From assembly GCA_900078405.1 (NCBI GenBank), contig FLTS01000001.1, forward strand, positions 1,078,626 to 1,142,625: 64,000 nt of DNA, in the 5' to 3' direction. The notes under the pieces are model-generated. The model had not been told where the DNA came from. It was given only the letters and a program-made list of their open reading frames with translations, and ran no database searches. Positions 56,368 through 64,000 of the stretch are shown piece by piece; the stretch's first letter is position 1; each line of letters begins with the position of its first letter. The DNA is from an uncultured Stenotrophomonas sp. (GTDB taxonomy: Bacteria; Pseudomonadota; Gammaproteobacteria; Xanthomonadales; Xanthomonadaceae). Position numbers and translations under genes: made by a program.

Positions 56368-57774
56368 TCACTCTCCGCCGCCTGTGTCGCCGCCACTGGA
56401 GGGCTGCGCGACCGCCAAGGCCAGACTGTTGGCCTGCAGATTGCCGGTACCGGCGGAAATGTTCACACCGATGTTGCCGGACGCCGCGGAGAACGCACTG
56501 CCGGAGAGACTGGCGGTGTTGGTCGCATCGACCGCGATCCAGTCCAGGTCGACCACCTGCCCGCTCAAGCTGGCCACCAGATCGGCCGTACCCATCTCCG
56601 AGAAGCTCAGCTGGCCGCTCTCGTCGGTATCCCAGGCCATGCCACCCACACCCTGCTTGTAGGGGTTGTCGACGGCACCTTGCGTGGCCGAATCCCAGTC
56701 GGTGTGGCCAACTTGCTCGCCGCCCTCATGTCGGTCGCCGGTCCAGTTGTCCGGGTAGAAGTTGGTCTTCTGGTAGGAATTCCCGGTGCCGCTGTAGCTG
56801 CCGCTGCCGCTGCTGCGGGTGGTACCGGTGGCGTTGCCGCTCATGCTTATGGAGTAGGCATTGACCAGGTAGTCGTAATAACCGTCGTTGTCCACGGTAT
56901 TGTCCGAGGACACCTGGTTCGAGCTGACGCTCGCAGTGGCGTAGGCACTGGTGGCCACTGACGCGGCCAGCGCGTTCTTCTGCTCGTTGTTGTTGCCCGA
57001 GGTGACGTTCACGCCGATGTTGCCGGAAGCGCCGGAGAACGCATTGCCGCCGATGTCCGCGGCGTTGGTCACACCGTAGTTCATCGTGGTGTTGTTCATG
57101 CCGCTCTGGTTCACGAACACCTCCGCGTCGGCCATGCCGAAGCTGAAGGAGGCATCCGCAGCCGACAACGCGGCGGCATTGTCCTGCACATTGTTGTCGC
57201 CGGCGGCGACGTTGAAGCCGAGGTTGCCCGAGGCGCTGGAGGCCACGTCGTCGGCGATCGAGGCGTCGTTCTGCACCAGGCCGTTGGAGGCACTGTTGCC
57301 GGAGACCGACTGACGGTTGTCGATCACGGCGATGGCCGCCGAGTCCAGGTCGATGTTGCCGGTGATGGTCGGGTCGCCGGAGAACCGGATGTCCGAACTC
57401 AGCCGCAGGTCTTTTTCCAGGTTCACGGCGACGCCGTGGTTGTTCTTCTCGCTGCGCTCGTCGGTGTTGATGCTGGTGGTCTTCTGCACATCCTCGCGCA
57501 CCTGCGTATTGGAGCGCGAGTCGGCATAACGAAGCACTGCGGCAGCGTCCAGCTTCAGGTCCACATCCGTGTCCACCGAGGTATTGGTGGACGTATTGGT
57601 TGAGGTATTGGTTGCCGTATTGGTATCGGTGTTGGTGTTGGTGCGCGTCTCGTTCACGTTGTGCTGGTGATCGATGTCCGCGCTCTGGTTCTGATTGTCC
57701 GCCGCATTGGCTGCCGCGCTCAGGGTGAGCGCGGAAACCGCCATGGCGAGTACGGTCCATTTATTCGCTTTCAT
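56368..57774 (-). CDS. fapC: FapC-like major functional amyloid subunit
   Basis: A 468-residue exported protein (signal MKANKWTVLAMAVSALTLSAAANA) with amyloid-type composition: rich in Asn, Ser, Ala, Gly and Thr, no Cys. Three imperfect repeats of Fap type are visible: ASGNLGFNVAAGDNNVQDN (about 180-205), ASGNIGVNVTSGNNNEQKN (248-273) and ASGNIGVNISAGTGNLQAN (429-454), separated by a short (about 43) and a long (about 156) linker. An (N/S)T-rich tract lies at 41-66. The CxxC motif near the C terminus of Pseudomonas FapC is absent; the tail is SSGGDTGGGE. It has GAGGG before the ATG at 57774. Such proteins are often misannotated as heme-utilisation or adhesin proteins. Confidence 0.9.
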   Translation of the reverse strand: MKANKWTVLAMAVSALTLSAAANAADNQNQSADIDHQHNVNETRTNTNTDTNTATNTSTNTSTNTSVDTDVDLKLDAAAVLRYADSRSNTQVREDVQKTTSINTDERSEKNNHGVAVNLEKDLRLSSDIRFSGDPTITGNIDLDSAAIAVIDNRQSVSGNSASNGLVQNDASIADDVASSASGNLGFNVAAGDNNVQDNAAALSAADASFSFGMADAEVFVNQSGMNNTTMNYGVTNAADIGGNAFSGASGNIGVNVTSGNNNEQKNALAASVATSAYATASVSSNQVSSDNTVDNDGYYDYLVNAYSISMSGNATGTTRSSGSGSYSGTGNSYQKTNFYPDNWTGDRHEGGEQVGHTDWDSATQGAVDNPYKQGVGGMAWDTDESGQLSFSEMGTADLVASLSGQVVDLDWIAVDATNTASLSGSAFSAASGNIGVNISAGTGNLQANSLALAVAQPSSGGDTGGGE

Positions 57775-57820
57775 GGTGCCCTCTTCAGGTTTTCGATGCA
57801 TCGGGTTGATGGAACGTCGT

Positions 57821-58465
57821 TCACGGAGAGCCCTGCACGGACAGGCTCAGCCTGTTTTCCGTGGCATTGCCCGAGCCCGCGATCTGATTGAGTTGCAGCA
57901 CGCCGTCGAAACCGCGCAATGCGGATGCCTCCACGCCCACCCTGCGGCTGGCGCGTGGATCACCGACGACGGGCTGCCCCCCTGCCGACGCGATGGCGGC
58001 AGACGCGGCCATCGCCTCGTCCGTTGCCTCGCGTATGCCCTGTGCGGCCAGCGTCGCGGTCACGGCATTCACTTCCGAATTGCCGCCGCCACTGGCCTGG
58101 TTGATCGATGCAATGCCGCTGGCCCCGGCCAGCGCGTCGCCCATGATGTAGGCCGCCGCCTGCAACGGCTGGTCGAACGCCTCCGAGCGGTGGCTCTGAC
58201 CTGCATCAACGCTGGCTGCCGCACGCTGGCCGCTGGCCAGCCCGTGCAGGTTGGCCTGCAGGTTCATGTCCCCGGCGGCCTGGTTGACCTTGATCGAACC
58301 GGTGGCACCGGCCAGCGCCCGCCCATCGATGCGGCTGTCGGCGGAGAGGTAGGCGAGCATGCCGGCATAGCCGTCGCCGCGCGGCTGCGCCGATGCCGGC
58401 AGCATCGCGCCGCCCAGCAGCACAAGCCCGAGAACCCGGCGCCACGGGATAAGGCCCGGATTCAT
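57821..58465 (-). CDS. fapB: FapB-like minor amyloid subunit / nucleator
   Basis: A 214-residue exported protein (signal to about 27, PASAQ) with three repeats of the same type as the major subunit: LAGATGSIKVNQAAGDMNLQ (about 51-70), LAGASGIASINQASGGGNSE (112-131), LRGFDGVLQLNQIAGSGNAT (183-202), each ending ANxxxLx or NxLxL. FapB in pseudomonads also has three repeats and is thought to seed FapC fibres. Its ATG overlaps the stop of the gene before (ATGA), and it precedes the major subunit gene by 46 bp. Confidence 0.88.
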   Translation of the reverse strand: MNPGLIPWRRVLGLVLLGGAMLPASAQPRGDGYAGMLAYLSADSRIDGRALAGATGSIKVNQAAGDMNLQANLHGLASGQRAAASVDAGQSHRSEAFDQPLQAAAYIMGDALAGASGIASINQASGGGNSEVNAVTATLAAQGIREATDEAMAASAAIASAGGQPVVGDPRASRRVGVEASALRGFDGVLQLNQIAGSGNATENRLSLSVQGSP

Positions 58466-59004
58466 GGTCCACCCGCCGCAACCGGCTGCGCCTGCGGGAA
58501 CTGCGCCAGCGCGCCACGCAACTGGTCGCCGACGCCACGCGTGGCGCCGCCCACGGCGCCCATCGGGCCGCCGACCATGCGCGCCATCTGGCCACCAGCC
58601 AGCATGCCGCCCTCGCCCGCCACCCGGCCCAGCGCGCCACCGGTCACGCCGCCGACCACGCGCTCCACCGTGCCCTGGCCATGCACGGCACCCGGCGCGG
58701 CACTGGTCAGGCCGGATTCCATCGCGGCGTAATCGGCATCGTCCAGTTCATCAAGACCGCCGATACCCAGCGCCGAGCCTACTTCCCTGCGCGGCGAAGG
58801 ATCGACGATCAGCGCCATGCCCGGCGGCGACATGCGGTAGGCCGGGCGGGTGGAGACATCGCGCAGCAGCACGATTTCACCCGGCTTCGCCTTCACCCCC
58901 TGGTGCGCATCCGCGGCATGTGCAACACCGGCGCAGGTGGCGGCCAGTGCCAGCCAACCTGCCAGCGCATTGACACGCTTGGGAATCCTGCCATCCATAT
59001 GCAT
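58462..59004 (-). CDS. fapA: FapA-position exported protein
   Basis: A 180-residue exported protein (signal ALAGWLALAATCAGVAHA). Its first half holds KAKPGEIVLLRDVSTRPAYR and PPGMALIVDPSPRREV; its second half is a glycine-zipper-like, low-complexity region (RVVGGVTGGALGRVAGEGGM, MVGGPMGAVGGATRGVG). It is the first gene of the operon, the place of FapA, which in Pseudomonas influences fibre composition. Sequence similarity to FapA was not recognised directly, so the name rests on synteny. It starts at ATG 59004 (58998 possible), about 30 bp downstream of a sigma-54 promoter. Confidence 0.72.
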   Translation of the reverse strand: MHMDGRIPKRVNALAGWLALAATCAGVAHAADAHQGVKAKPGEIVLLRDVSTRPAYRMSPPGMALIVDPSPRREVGSALGIGGLDELDDADYAAMESGLTSAAPGAVHGQGTVERVVGGVTGGALGRVAGEGGMLAGGQMARMVGGPMGAVGGATRGVGDQLRGALAQFPQAQPVAAGGP

Positions 59005-59034
59005 CGTCCGCTTGGGCTTGGGCGAGGTGTTGGA

Positions 59035-59050
59035 GCAGCAACCGTGCCAA
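59035..59050 (-). promoter_or_regulatory. sigma-54 (-24/-12) promoter of the amyloid operon
   Basis: On the minus strand the bases read TTGGCACGGTTGCTGC: the -24 element TGGCACG and a -12 element with GC at the correct 10-bp spacing (CTGC, consensus TTGC). Transcription would start near 59022, leaving a short leader before the ATG at 59004. The nearby gene at 52046 encodes a sigma-54 activator. Confidence 0.85.
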
Positions 59051-59112
59051 GGGGAAATTTCAAGTAAAAACAATGCATTGCGAATACAACGCAGGATGCG
59101 TGACTGTATCCC

Positions 59113-59238
59113 TGCAACACCTGGCCGCCCTGGCGGGAGCCCGGACGCGAGCCTGCGGGCGGCAATGACCGCCGGTGCCGGCAGGCACCGGGTGGTGTTG
59201 CAGCAGCCGTGTTACAGCGGGTGTTACATGCGCAACAC
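59113..59238. promoter_or_regulatory. repeated GTGTTRCA sites: candidate activator-binding region
   Basis: Four copies of GTGTT(G/A)C(A/G) lie within 44 bp: 59195-59202 (+), 59209-59216 (+), 59221-59228 (+) and 59231-59238 (-). A fifth copy lies at 59113-59120 (-). The last two of the cluster form the palindrome GTGTTACATGCGCAACAC. They are about 150-190 bp upstream of the -24/-12 promoter, the usual distance for enhancer-binding proteins. Confidence 0.65.
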
Positions 59239-59244
59239 CCCATG

Positions 59245-59276
59245 ACGAAAAGGCCGGGAAATCCCGGCCTTTTCGT
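59245..59276. terminator. bidirectional terminator after the DAACS symporter gene
   Basis: A perfect 14-15-bp stem (ACGAAAAGGCCGGGA/TCCCGGCCTTTTCGT) with a T-run on both sides, 32 bases after the symporter stop on the minus strand. It insulates the amyloid promoter region from symporter transcription. Confidence 0.9.
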
Positions 59277-59307
59277 GTTCGCAGCCTGTCGGCGCGGCGC
59301 GCTCAGG

Positions 59308-60633
59308 TCAGGAATGCGCGTCTCCGCCGCTTTCCACCGCTGCAGTATTGGGCCCCTCGTAAACCGCGCTATCCAGCAACCCGGTTTCCTTGGCCACGAT
59401 CACCGGCACCACCATCTGCCCGGTGACGTTGGTCATCGTGCGCATCATGTCCAGCACGCGGTCGATCGCGAACAGATAACCGATTGCCTCCAGCGGCAGG
59501 TTGGCCGCGCTCAGCACCACCGTGGCCATCACCACCGCGGTGCCCGGCACGCCGGCGGTGCCGAAGCTGCCCAGCACCGAGGCGATCAGCACCACCACGT
59601 ACTGTTCCGAGGTCAGCGGCACGCCGGTGTACTGGGCGATGAACACCGCGCACAGCGCCGGGTAGATCGCGCCGCAGCCGTCCATCTTGATGCTCGCGCC
59701 CAGCGGCACCGCGAAGCTGGCGTAGTCCTTGTTGACGCCGAGGTTGTCGGAGACCGAGCGCATCGCCACCGGCATCGCCGCGAAGCTCGACGAGGCGACG
59801 AAGCCCACCTGCATGCCCGGCGCGGCGCCACGGAAAAACTTCAGCGGGTTCAGCCCGTGCGCCAGCAGCAGGCCGCCGTAGACCACGACGATGTGCAGCG
59901 CGCAGGCCACATACAGCGCCAGCACGAAACTGCCCAGCGGCAGCAGTTTCTCGAAACCGTAGCTGCCGACCAGCCCGGCGATCAGGCCGAAGGTACCCAG
60001 CGGGGTCATTTCCAGCACGAAGCGGGTGACCTGGATCATGACCTCGCTGAGCTGCCCGGTCAGCTTGCGCGCCTCGCTGACCTTCTCGCCCAGCCTGACC
60101 ATCGCGAAACCGACCAGCCCGGCGAAGAAGATCACCGGCAGGATCGAGCCGCGCCCGGCCGCCAGCACGGTTTCGCCGGCCGCGTTGATCCGGGTGCCGA
60201 TGCCGGACAGCGCGTAGAACACGTTGGCCGGCACCACGTCCATCAGCACCTTGGCCACCGACGGCACGTCGCGCGGGGTGTAGGCGCTGTCCACGCTCAG
60301 CTTCAGCCCGCCGGTGCCCGGCTGCATCACCGTGCCCACCAGCAGGCCCACGCCCACCGCCAGCGCGGCGGTGACGATGAACCACAGGAAGGTGCGCCCA
60401 CCCAGTGCCGCCACCGATTTCTGCCCGTGCAGCGAGCCGATGGCATGGATGACCGCGAAGAACACCAGCGGCACCGCGATCATCTTGATCAGGGTCACGT
60501 ACAGCTCGCCCAGCGGCCCGAACCAGGTTTCGGCCGCCGGCCCCAGCACCCAGCCGGCCAGCGCGCCGAGCACGAAGCCCGCCACCACACGCTGCCAGAA
60601 CGGGATCCGCAACCACGCAGAAACCAGCTTCAT
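59308..60633 (-). CDS. dicarboxylate/amino acid:cation symporter (DAACS family)
   Basis: A 441-residue inner-membrane sodium- or proton-coupled transporter of the GltP/DctA family, with eight helices and two re-entrant loops. Visible signatures: LYVTLIKMIAVPLVFFAVIHAIGSL, FVASSSFAAMPVAMRSVSDN (serine-rich hairpin 1), KMDGCGAIYPALCAVFIAQYTG, VLGSFGTAGVPGTAVVMATVVLSAANLP (hairpin 2), IDRVLDMMRTMTNVTGQMVVPVIVAK with the substrate-binding Asp, Arg and Asn. The usual substrates are glutamate, aspartate or C4-dicarboxylates; which one is not resolved. Start at 60633 (MKLVSAWLRIPFW). Confidence 0.92.
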   Translation of the reverse strand: MKLVSAWLRIPFWQRVVAGFVLGALAGWVLGPAAETWFGPLGELYVTLIKMIAVPLVFFAVIHAIGSLHGQKSVAALGGRTFLWFIVTAALAVGVGLLVGTVMQPGTGGLKLSVDSAYTPRDVPSVAKVLMDVVPANVFYALSGIGTRINAAGETVLAAGRGSILPVIFFAGLVGFAMVRLGEKVSEARKLTGQLSEVMIQVTRFVLEMTPLGTFGLIAGLVGSYGFEKLLPLGSFVLALYVACALHIVVVYGGLLLAHGLNPLKFFRGAAPGMQVGFVASSSFAAMPVAMRSVSDNLGVNKDYASFAVPLGASIKMDGCGAIYPALCAVFIAQYTGVPLTSEQYVVVLIASVLGSFGTAGVPGTAVVMATVVLSAANLPLEAIGYLFAIDRVLDMMRTMTNVTGQMVVPVIVAKETGLLDSAVYEGPNTAAVESGGDAHS

Positions 60634-60783
60634 ATCGTCAATCCAGGGAGTATTTCCGAAAGGCGGGCACGATAACGCAAGCCAGGCGGCGGCACGATCC
60701 CACAGGGACAAAGCTGCGTGTCATCGGCGTGCCTTTTCCGCTCGGTCATAATGGTCGTTCATTTTCGTTGACCGCATGCCGCC

Positions 60784-62481
60784 ATGCCCGACACCAAGTT
60801 CCTGCTCGCCGCCCTGTCCACCCTGCTGCTCGGCGCCTGCGCCAGCACCGATGCACCGAAGACTCCTGCCACGCTGGCGGTGGCGGTGCCGCAGGTCACC
60901 CACCCGCAGGGCGAAACCCCGCAATGGTGGTACCGCAACGGCGCCGCGCAGGCCGCGGCCAACGGCGCGATGGCTGGCAAGGCCAAGAACGTGATCCTGT
61001 TCCTCGGCGACGGCATGAGCCTGACCACCGTGGCCGCCGCGCGCATCCTCGAAGGCCAGCGCCACGGCGGCGCCGGCGAGGAAAACCTGCTGTCATGGGA
61101 GCGCTTCCCCGCCACCGCGTTCAGCAAGACCTACAACACCGATTCGCAAACGCCGGACTCGGCCGGCACCATGACCGCCATCACCACCGGCGTGAAGACC
61201 CACATGGGCGCCATCGGTGTCTCCGCCGGCCCCCGCAACGACTGCGCCGACAGCCTGAACAAGCACCTGCTGACCTGGCTGCAACTGGCCGACAGCGCCG
61301 GCATGGCCACCGGCATCGTTTCCACCGCGCGCCTGACCCACGCCACCCCGGCCGCCACCTATGCCAACTCGCCGGACCGCAACTGGGAAAACGACACCGA
61401 TCTGCCGGAAGCGGTCAAGGCCGCCGGCTGCGTGGACATCGCCCAGCAGCTGCTTTCAACCACGCGCTTCGGTCGCGGCCCGCTGGTCGTCCTCGGCGGC
61501 GGCCGCGCGCAGTTCACCACCGTCGAAGAACGCGACCCCGAGTACGACGACAAGGTCGGCCAACGCCTGGACGGCCGCAACCTCGTCGCCGAGTGGCAGC
61601 AGGCACACCCGCAGGGCGCCTATGTCTGGAACGCCGCGCAGCTGAAGGCCGCCTCCGGCGCTCCGACCCTGCTCGGCCTGTTCGAACCGGACCACATGCA
61701 GTACGAGCAGGACCGCGCCAACGACCGGGCCGGCGAACCCTCGCTGGCCGAGCTGACCCGCACCGCCATCGCCAACCTGTCCAAGCACGGGGAAGGCTAC
61801 GTGCTGATGGTGGAAGGCGCGCGCATCGACCACGCCAACCACAGCGGCAACGCCGCCCGCGCGCTCGGCGACACCATCGCCCTGTCCGACGCGGTGCGCG
61901 CCGCCGCCGAAGCCACCTCGGCCGACGACACCCTGATCATCGTCACTGCCGACCACTCGCACACGCTCAACTTCGTCGGCTACCCGGCGCGCGGCAACCC
62001 GATCCTGGGCAAGGTCAAGGACAAGGGCGGCGAAGACGGCACCGGCGGGCTGGAATTGGCCCGCGATGCCACCGGCCTGCCCTACACCACGCTCAGCTAC
62101 GCCAACGGCCCCGGCTACACCGGCGCCAGCAACCAGCAGCCGGCCGGACCGAAGGCCTTCCCGCATGCACCGAGCAGCTTCGACCCGGCCAACGGCCGCC
62201 CCGACCTGACCCATGTCGATACCGAACACCCGGACTACATGCAGGAAGCGCTGGTGCCGGCCAAGAGCGAATCGCATGGCGGCGAGGACGTCGGCATATG
62301 GGCGCGCGGCCCGGGCAGCAATGCGGTGCGCGGCACCCTGGAGCAGAACGCCATCTACCACCTGATCGTGCAGGCCACCCCGCGCCTGCGCGAACGCCTG
62401 TGCGCACAGGGCACCTGCGATGCGCAGGGCGTGCCGGTGGAACTGCCGCAGCCGACGACGTTCGAACGCAAGACACCGTGA
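60784..62481 (+). CDS. alkaline phosphatase, lipoprotein
   Basis: A 565-residue lipoprotein (lipobox LLLGACAS) of the classical alkaline phosphatase family. Metal and active-site features: NVILFLGDGMSLTT (first zinc/magnesium Asp), TDSQTPDSAGTMTAITTGVKT (nucleophilic Ser in PDSAGT), VEGARIDHANHSGNAARAL, TADHSHTLNFVGY and SHGGEDVGIWARGPGS (zinc His). It releases phosphate from monoesters in the periplasm. No Pho box could be confirmed upstream. The stop overlaps a GTG of a small downstream ORF. Confidence 0.93.
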   Translation: MPDTKFLLAALSTLLLGACASTDAPKTPATLAVAVPQVTHPQGETPQWWYRNGAAQAAANGAMAGKAKNVILFLGDGMSLTTVAAARILEGQRHGGAGEENLLSWERFPATAFSKTYNTDSQTPDSAGTMTAITTGVKTHMGAIGVSAGPRNDCADSLNKHLLTWLQLADSAGMATGIVSTARLTHATPAATYANSPDRNWENDTDLPEAVKAAGCVDIAQQLLSTTRFGRGPLVVLGGGRAQFTTVEERDPEYDDKVGQRLDGRNLVAEWQQAHPQGAYVWNAAQLKAASGAPTLLGLFEPDHMQYEQDRANDRAGEPSLAELTRTAIANLSKHGEGYVLMVEGARIDHANHSGNAARALGDTIALSDAVRAAAEATSADDTLIIVTADHSHTLNFVGYPARGNPILGKVKDKGGEDGTGGLELARDATGLPYTTLSYANGPGYTGASNQQPAGPKAFPHAPSSFDPANGRPDLTHVDTEHPDYMQEALVPAKSESHGGEDVGIWARGPGSNAVRGTLEQNAIYHLIVQATPRLRERLCAQGTCDAQGVPVELPQPTTFERKTP

Positions 62482-62486
62482 CAGCG

Positions 62487-62798
62487 ATGCGCACCGCCGC
62501 ATACCGGTCCGTGGCGGCGGTGCTGACATCCCTGTTCTTCGCCTCGGCCGCGCTTGCCGTCGGAGACCGCTACCTGCTGCAGGAACAGCTCGAAGGCGGC
62601 GAGGCAGTGGTCTGCGAAGACTGCCGCCGTGGCGAAGCCGACACCGGCGGCCATGCGCCGATGGTCAGCGGCCATCGCTGCCACATCGACCGCCGGCAAT
62701 CCACTGCCGGACTCCCCGTAGGAGCGATGTCAGTCGCGGCGGGGCGACATCGGCAAAACCCCATCGCGACTGGCGTCGCTCCTACAATTCCCGGATGA
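62487..62798 (+). CDS. small exported protein, C-terminal part encoded by a REP element
   Basis: A 103-residue reading frame starting at ATG 62487 (an in-frame GTG at 62478 overlaps the phosphatase stop). Signal peptide VAAVLTSLFFASAALA, then mature VGDRYLLQEQLEGGEAVVCEDCRRGEADTG with a CxxC, and a further Cys in SGHRCHIDR. From residue about 77 onward (PVGAMSVAAGRHRQNPIA...) the sequence comes from the GTAG REP element at 62718-62785, and the stop lies just past it, overlapping the tilS ATG. The original protein was probably shorter. No family recognised; a CxxC periplasmic peptide is plausible. Confidence 0.5.
   Translation: MRTAAYRSVAAVLTSLFFASAALAVGDRYLLQEQLEGGEAVVCEDCRRGEADTGGHAPMVSGHRCHIDRRQSTAGLPVGAMSVAAGRHRQNPIATGVAPTIPG
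62718..62785. repeat. REP dimer, GTAGGAGCGATG head (copy 3)
   Basis: Arms GTAGGAGCGATGTCAGTCGC (62718-62737) and the near-complementary GCGACTGGCGTCGCTCCTAC (62766-62785). The centre is GACATCGGCAAAACCCC, a diverged form of the spacer seen in other copies. It overlaps the small ORF and ends 9 bases before tilS. Confidence 0.88.
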
Positions 62799-64000
62799 CC
62801 CCGCTTTCCCCCTCCCTGCTGGATGCCGCCGCCGGAACGACGGTGCTGGTCGGCTTCAGCGGCGGGCTGGATTCCACCGTGCTCCTGCACCTGCTGGCGC
62901 ATGCGCCCAACCGGCGCGACGCCGGCCTGCGCGCGGTGCACGTGCACCACGGCCTGCAGGCCGTGGCCGACGACTGGGCCGCCCACTGCCAGCGCATGTG
63001 CGATGCATGGCGGGTGCCGCTGCACATCGTCCACGTGCAGGTCGGCGACGACACCGGCCTCGGCCCCGAGGCGGCGGCGCGCCATGCCCGCCACGCGGCC
63101 TTCGCCGACCTGCTGCAAGCCGGCGAATGGCTGGCGCTGGCCCACCATCGCGACGACCAGGCCGAGACCTTCCTGCTGCGCGCCCTGCGCGGCTCCGGCA
63201 TCGACGGGCTGGCGGCGATGCGCGAACGCCGCGACTTCGCCGCCGGCCAACTGTGGCGCCCGCTGCTGCAGATCCCGCGCGCGGCGCTGGAAGCCCACGC
63301 GCGTCTGTATCGATTGCACTGGATCGAAGATCCCAGCAACACCCGCGACACCTTCGACCGCAACTACCTGCGCAACACGGTGATGCCGTTGCTGGCCGGG
63401 CGCTGGCCCGACGCGGCGGCCATGTTCGCGCGCAGCGCGGCGCTGGCCGGCGAGGCCTCCGGCCTGCTGCACGCACACGACACACAGGCGCTGCATGCCT
63501 GCGACGGCGGCGACGGCACGCTGTCGGTCGCCGCCCTGCGCGCACTGCCGCCGCCGGCCTGCGCACGGGTGCTGCGCCTGTGGGTGCAGCAACGCGGGCT
63601 GCCGCCGTTGCCCGGCAACGGCGTGGCGCGCATCCGCCACGACCTGCTCGATGCCGCGCACGACCGGCAGGCTGGATTCCGCTGGCAACAGGCGTGCATC
63701 GTGCGCTGGCGCGAGCGCCTGCACGCCATCGGCGAACTGCCGCACTGGCCCGCCGGCTGGCAGGCGCACTGGGACGGCCACGCCCCCCTGCCATTGCCCG
63801 ATGGCGGCAGGCTGGAGCTGCACGGCGCCCCCGCTTTCGATACCCCGCTGCAAGTACGCCAGCGGAAAGGCGGCGAACGCATCCGGCTGCCCGGCCGCGG
63901 GCACAGCCACCTGCTCAAGCACTGCCTGCAGGATGCCGGCGTCGCACCGTGGCTGCGCCCGCACCTGCCACTGCTGTGCGATGGCGAACAGCTGCTCGCC
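62795..64000 (+). CDS. tilS: tRNA(Ile)-lysidine synthetase TilS (3' end outside window)
   Basis: ATP-dependent enzyme that converts C34 of tRNA-Ile(CAU) to lysidine, changing its decoding from AUG to AUA; essential. The frame is open to the window end (about 402 residues seen). N-terminal PP-loop ATPase: VLVGFSGGLDSTVLLHLLA (SGGxDS), AVHVHHGLQ, GPEAAARHARHAAFADLLQAGEWLALAHHRDDQAETFLLRALRGSGIDGLAAM, DPSNTRDTFDRNYLR; then the TilS substrate-binding domain and the start of the C-terminal domain (VRQRKGGERIRLPGRGHSHLLKHCLQDAGVAPWLR). The ATG at 62795 overlaps the stop of the small ORF. Confidence 0.95.
   Translation, partial: MTPLSPSLLDAAAGTTVLVGFSGGLDSTVLLHLLAHAPNRRDAGLRAVHVHHGLQAVADDWAAHCQRMCDAWRVPLHIVHVQVGDDTGLGPEAAARHARHAAFADLLQAGEWLALAHHRDDQAETFLLRALRGSGIDGLAAMRERRDFAAGQLWRPLLQIPRAALEAHARLYRLHWIEDPSNTRDTFDRNYLRNTVMPLLAGRWPDAAAMFARSAALAGEASGLLHAHDTQALHACDGGDGTLSVAALRALPPPACARVLRLWVQQRGLPPLPGNGVARIRHDLLDAAHDRQAGFRWQQACIVRWRERLHAIGELPHWPAGWQAHWDGHAPLPLPDGGRLELHGAPAFDTPLQVRQRKGGERIRLPGRGHSHLLKHCLQDAGVAPWLRPHLPLLCDGEQLLA

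Noticed and set aside
56368..57774. Heme-utilisation or haemagglutinin-type adhesin
   Set aside because: Repeat signature, composition, size and the six-gene context fit a Fap amyloid subunit better; there are no heme-binding or autotransporter features.
60634..60783. Pho box upstream of the alkaline phosphatase
   Set aside because: TGTCAT- and GGTCAT-like fragments occur, but not as the 11-bp-spaced direct repeat expected for PhoB.

Overview
The window is high-GC DNA from a gammaproteobacterium of the Xanthomonadaceae/Lysobacteraceae type (Stenotrophomonas, Pseudoxanthomonas, Luteimonas, Xanthomonas and relatives). This rests on gene content and order: cheR-cheD-cheB beside MCP genes, a hut operon with hutF/hutG, prfB-lysS, apbC-dcd, a TonB receptor beside an S9 peptidase, and many GTAG-headed palindromic REP elements in the gaps. 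The species cannot be read from the sequence. No rRNA, tRNA or CRISPR was seen.

Layout. 1-8.1 kb: chemotaxis signalling (two MCPs sharing long identical stretches, cheR, cheD, cheB, a PAS-GAF-GGDEF-EAL protein). 8.2-10.2 kb: yggS-type PLP protein and a membrane-anchored Mrr-like nuclease. 10.2-17.9 kb: complete histidine utilisation locus, hutC-hutF divergent from hutI-hutH-hutG-hutU around a HutC-type operator. 18-21.4 kb: cell-envelope genes (GNAT, L,D-transpeptidase, Lpp-like and OmpA-like lipoproteins). 21.5-26.6 kb: fadD, a small GvpU-like protein, and prfB-lysS; prfB keeps the RF2 +1 frameshift site, while lysS is broken near its 3' end by an 86-bp foldback insertion. 26.8-30.9 kb: secreted PPC-like protein, DUF1176-type protein, dcd, apbC. 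31-36.1 kb: S9 peptidase and Oar-like TonB receptor in visibly less GC-rich DNA, followed by a decayed IS3-family element (36.2-37.4 kb). 37.4-52 kb: Sel1-like protein, PYROXD2-like oxidoreductase, two M13 metallopeptidase paralogs (the second without a proper zinc site), rhomboid, ATL, glutathione reductase, DadA-like enzyme, DUF418 protein, slyD, and two NlpC/P60 enzymes. 52-59.3 kb: a six-gene operon matching fapABCDEF (functional amyloid) in order and content, with a sigma-54 promoter, a cluster of repeated putative activator sites, and a VpsR-like sigma-54 activator gene at its far end. 59.3-64 kb: DAACS symporter, alkaline phosphatase, a small secreted ORF, and the start of tilS.

Most notable points: (1) the Fap-type amyloid locus with a readable sigma-54 control region; (2) an in-frame 93-bp palindromic insertion with a 21-bp direct repeat inside cheB, placed so that the core strand is rebuilt; (3) the foldback insertion that frameshifts lysS, which is normally essential; (4) seven REP-dimer elements with two different head sequences but one shared central spacer, two of which supply the 3' ends of coding regions; (5) a probably catalytically dead M13 paralog beside an intact one.
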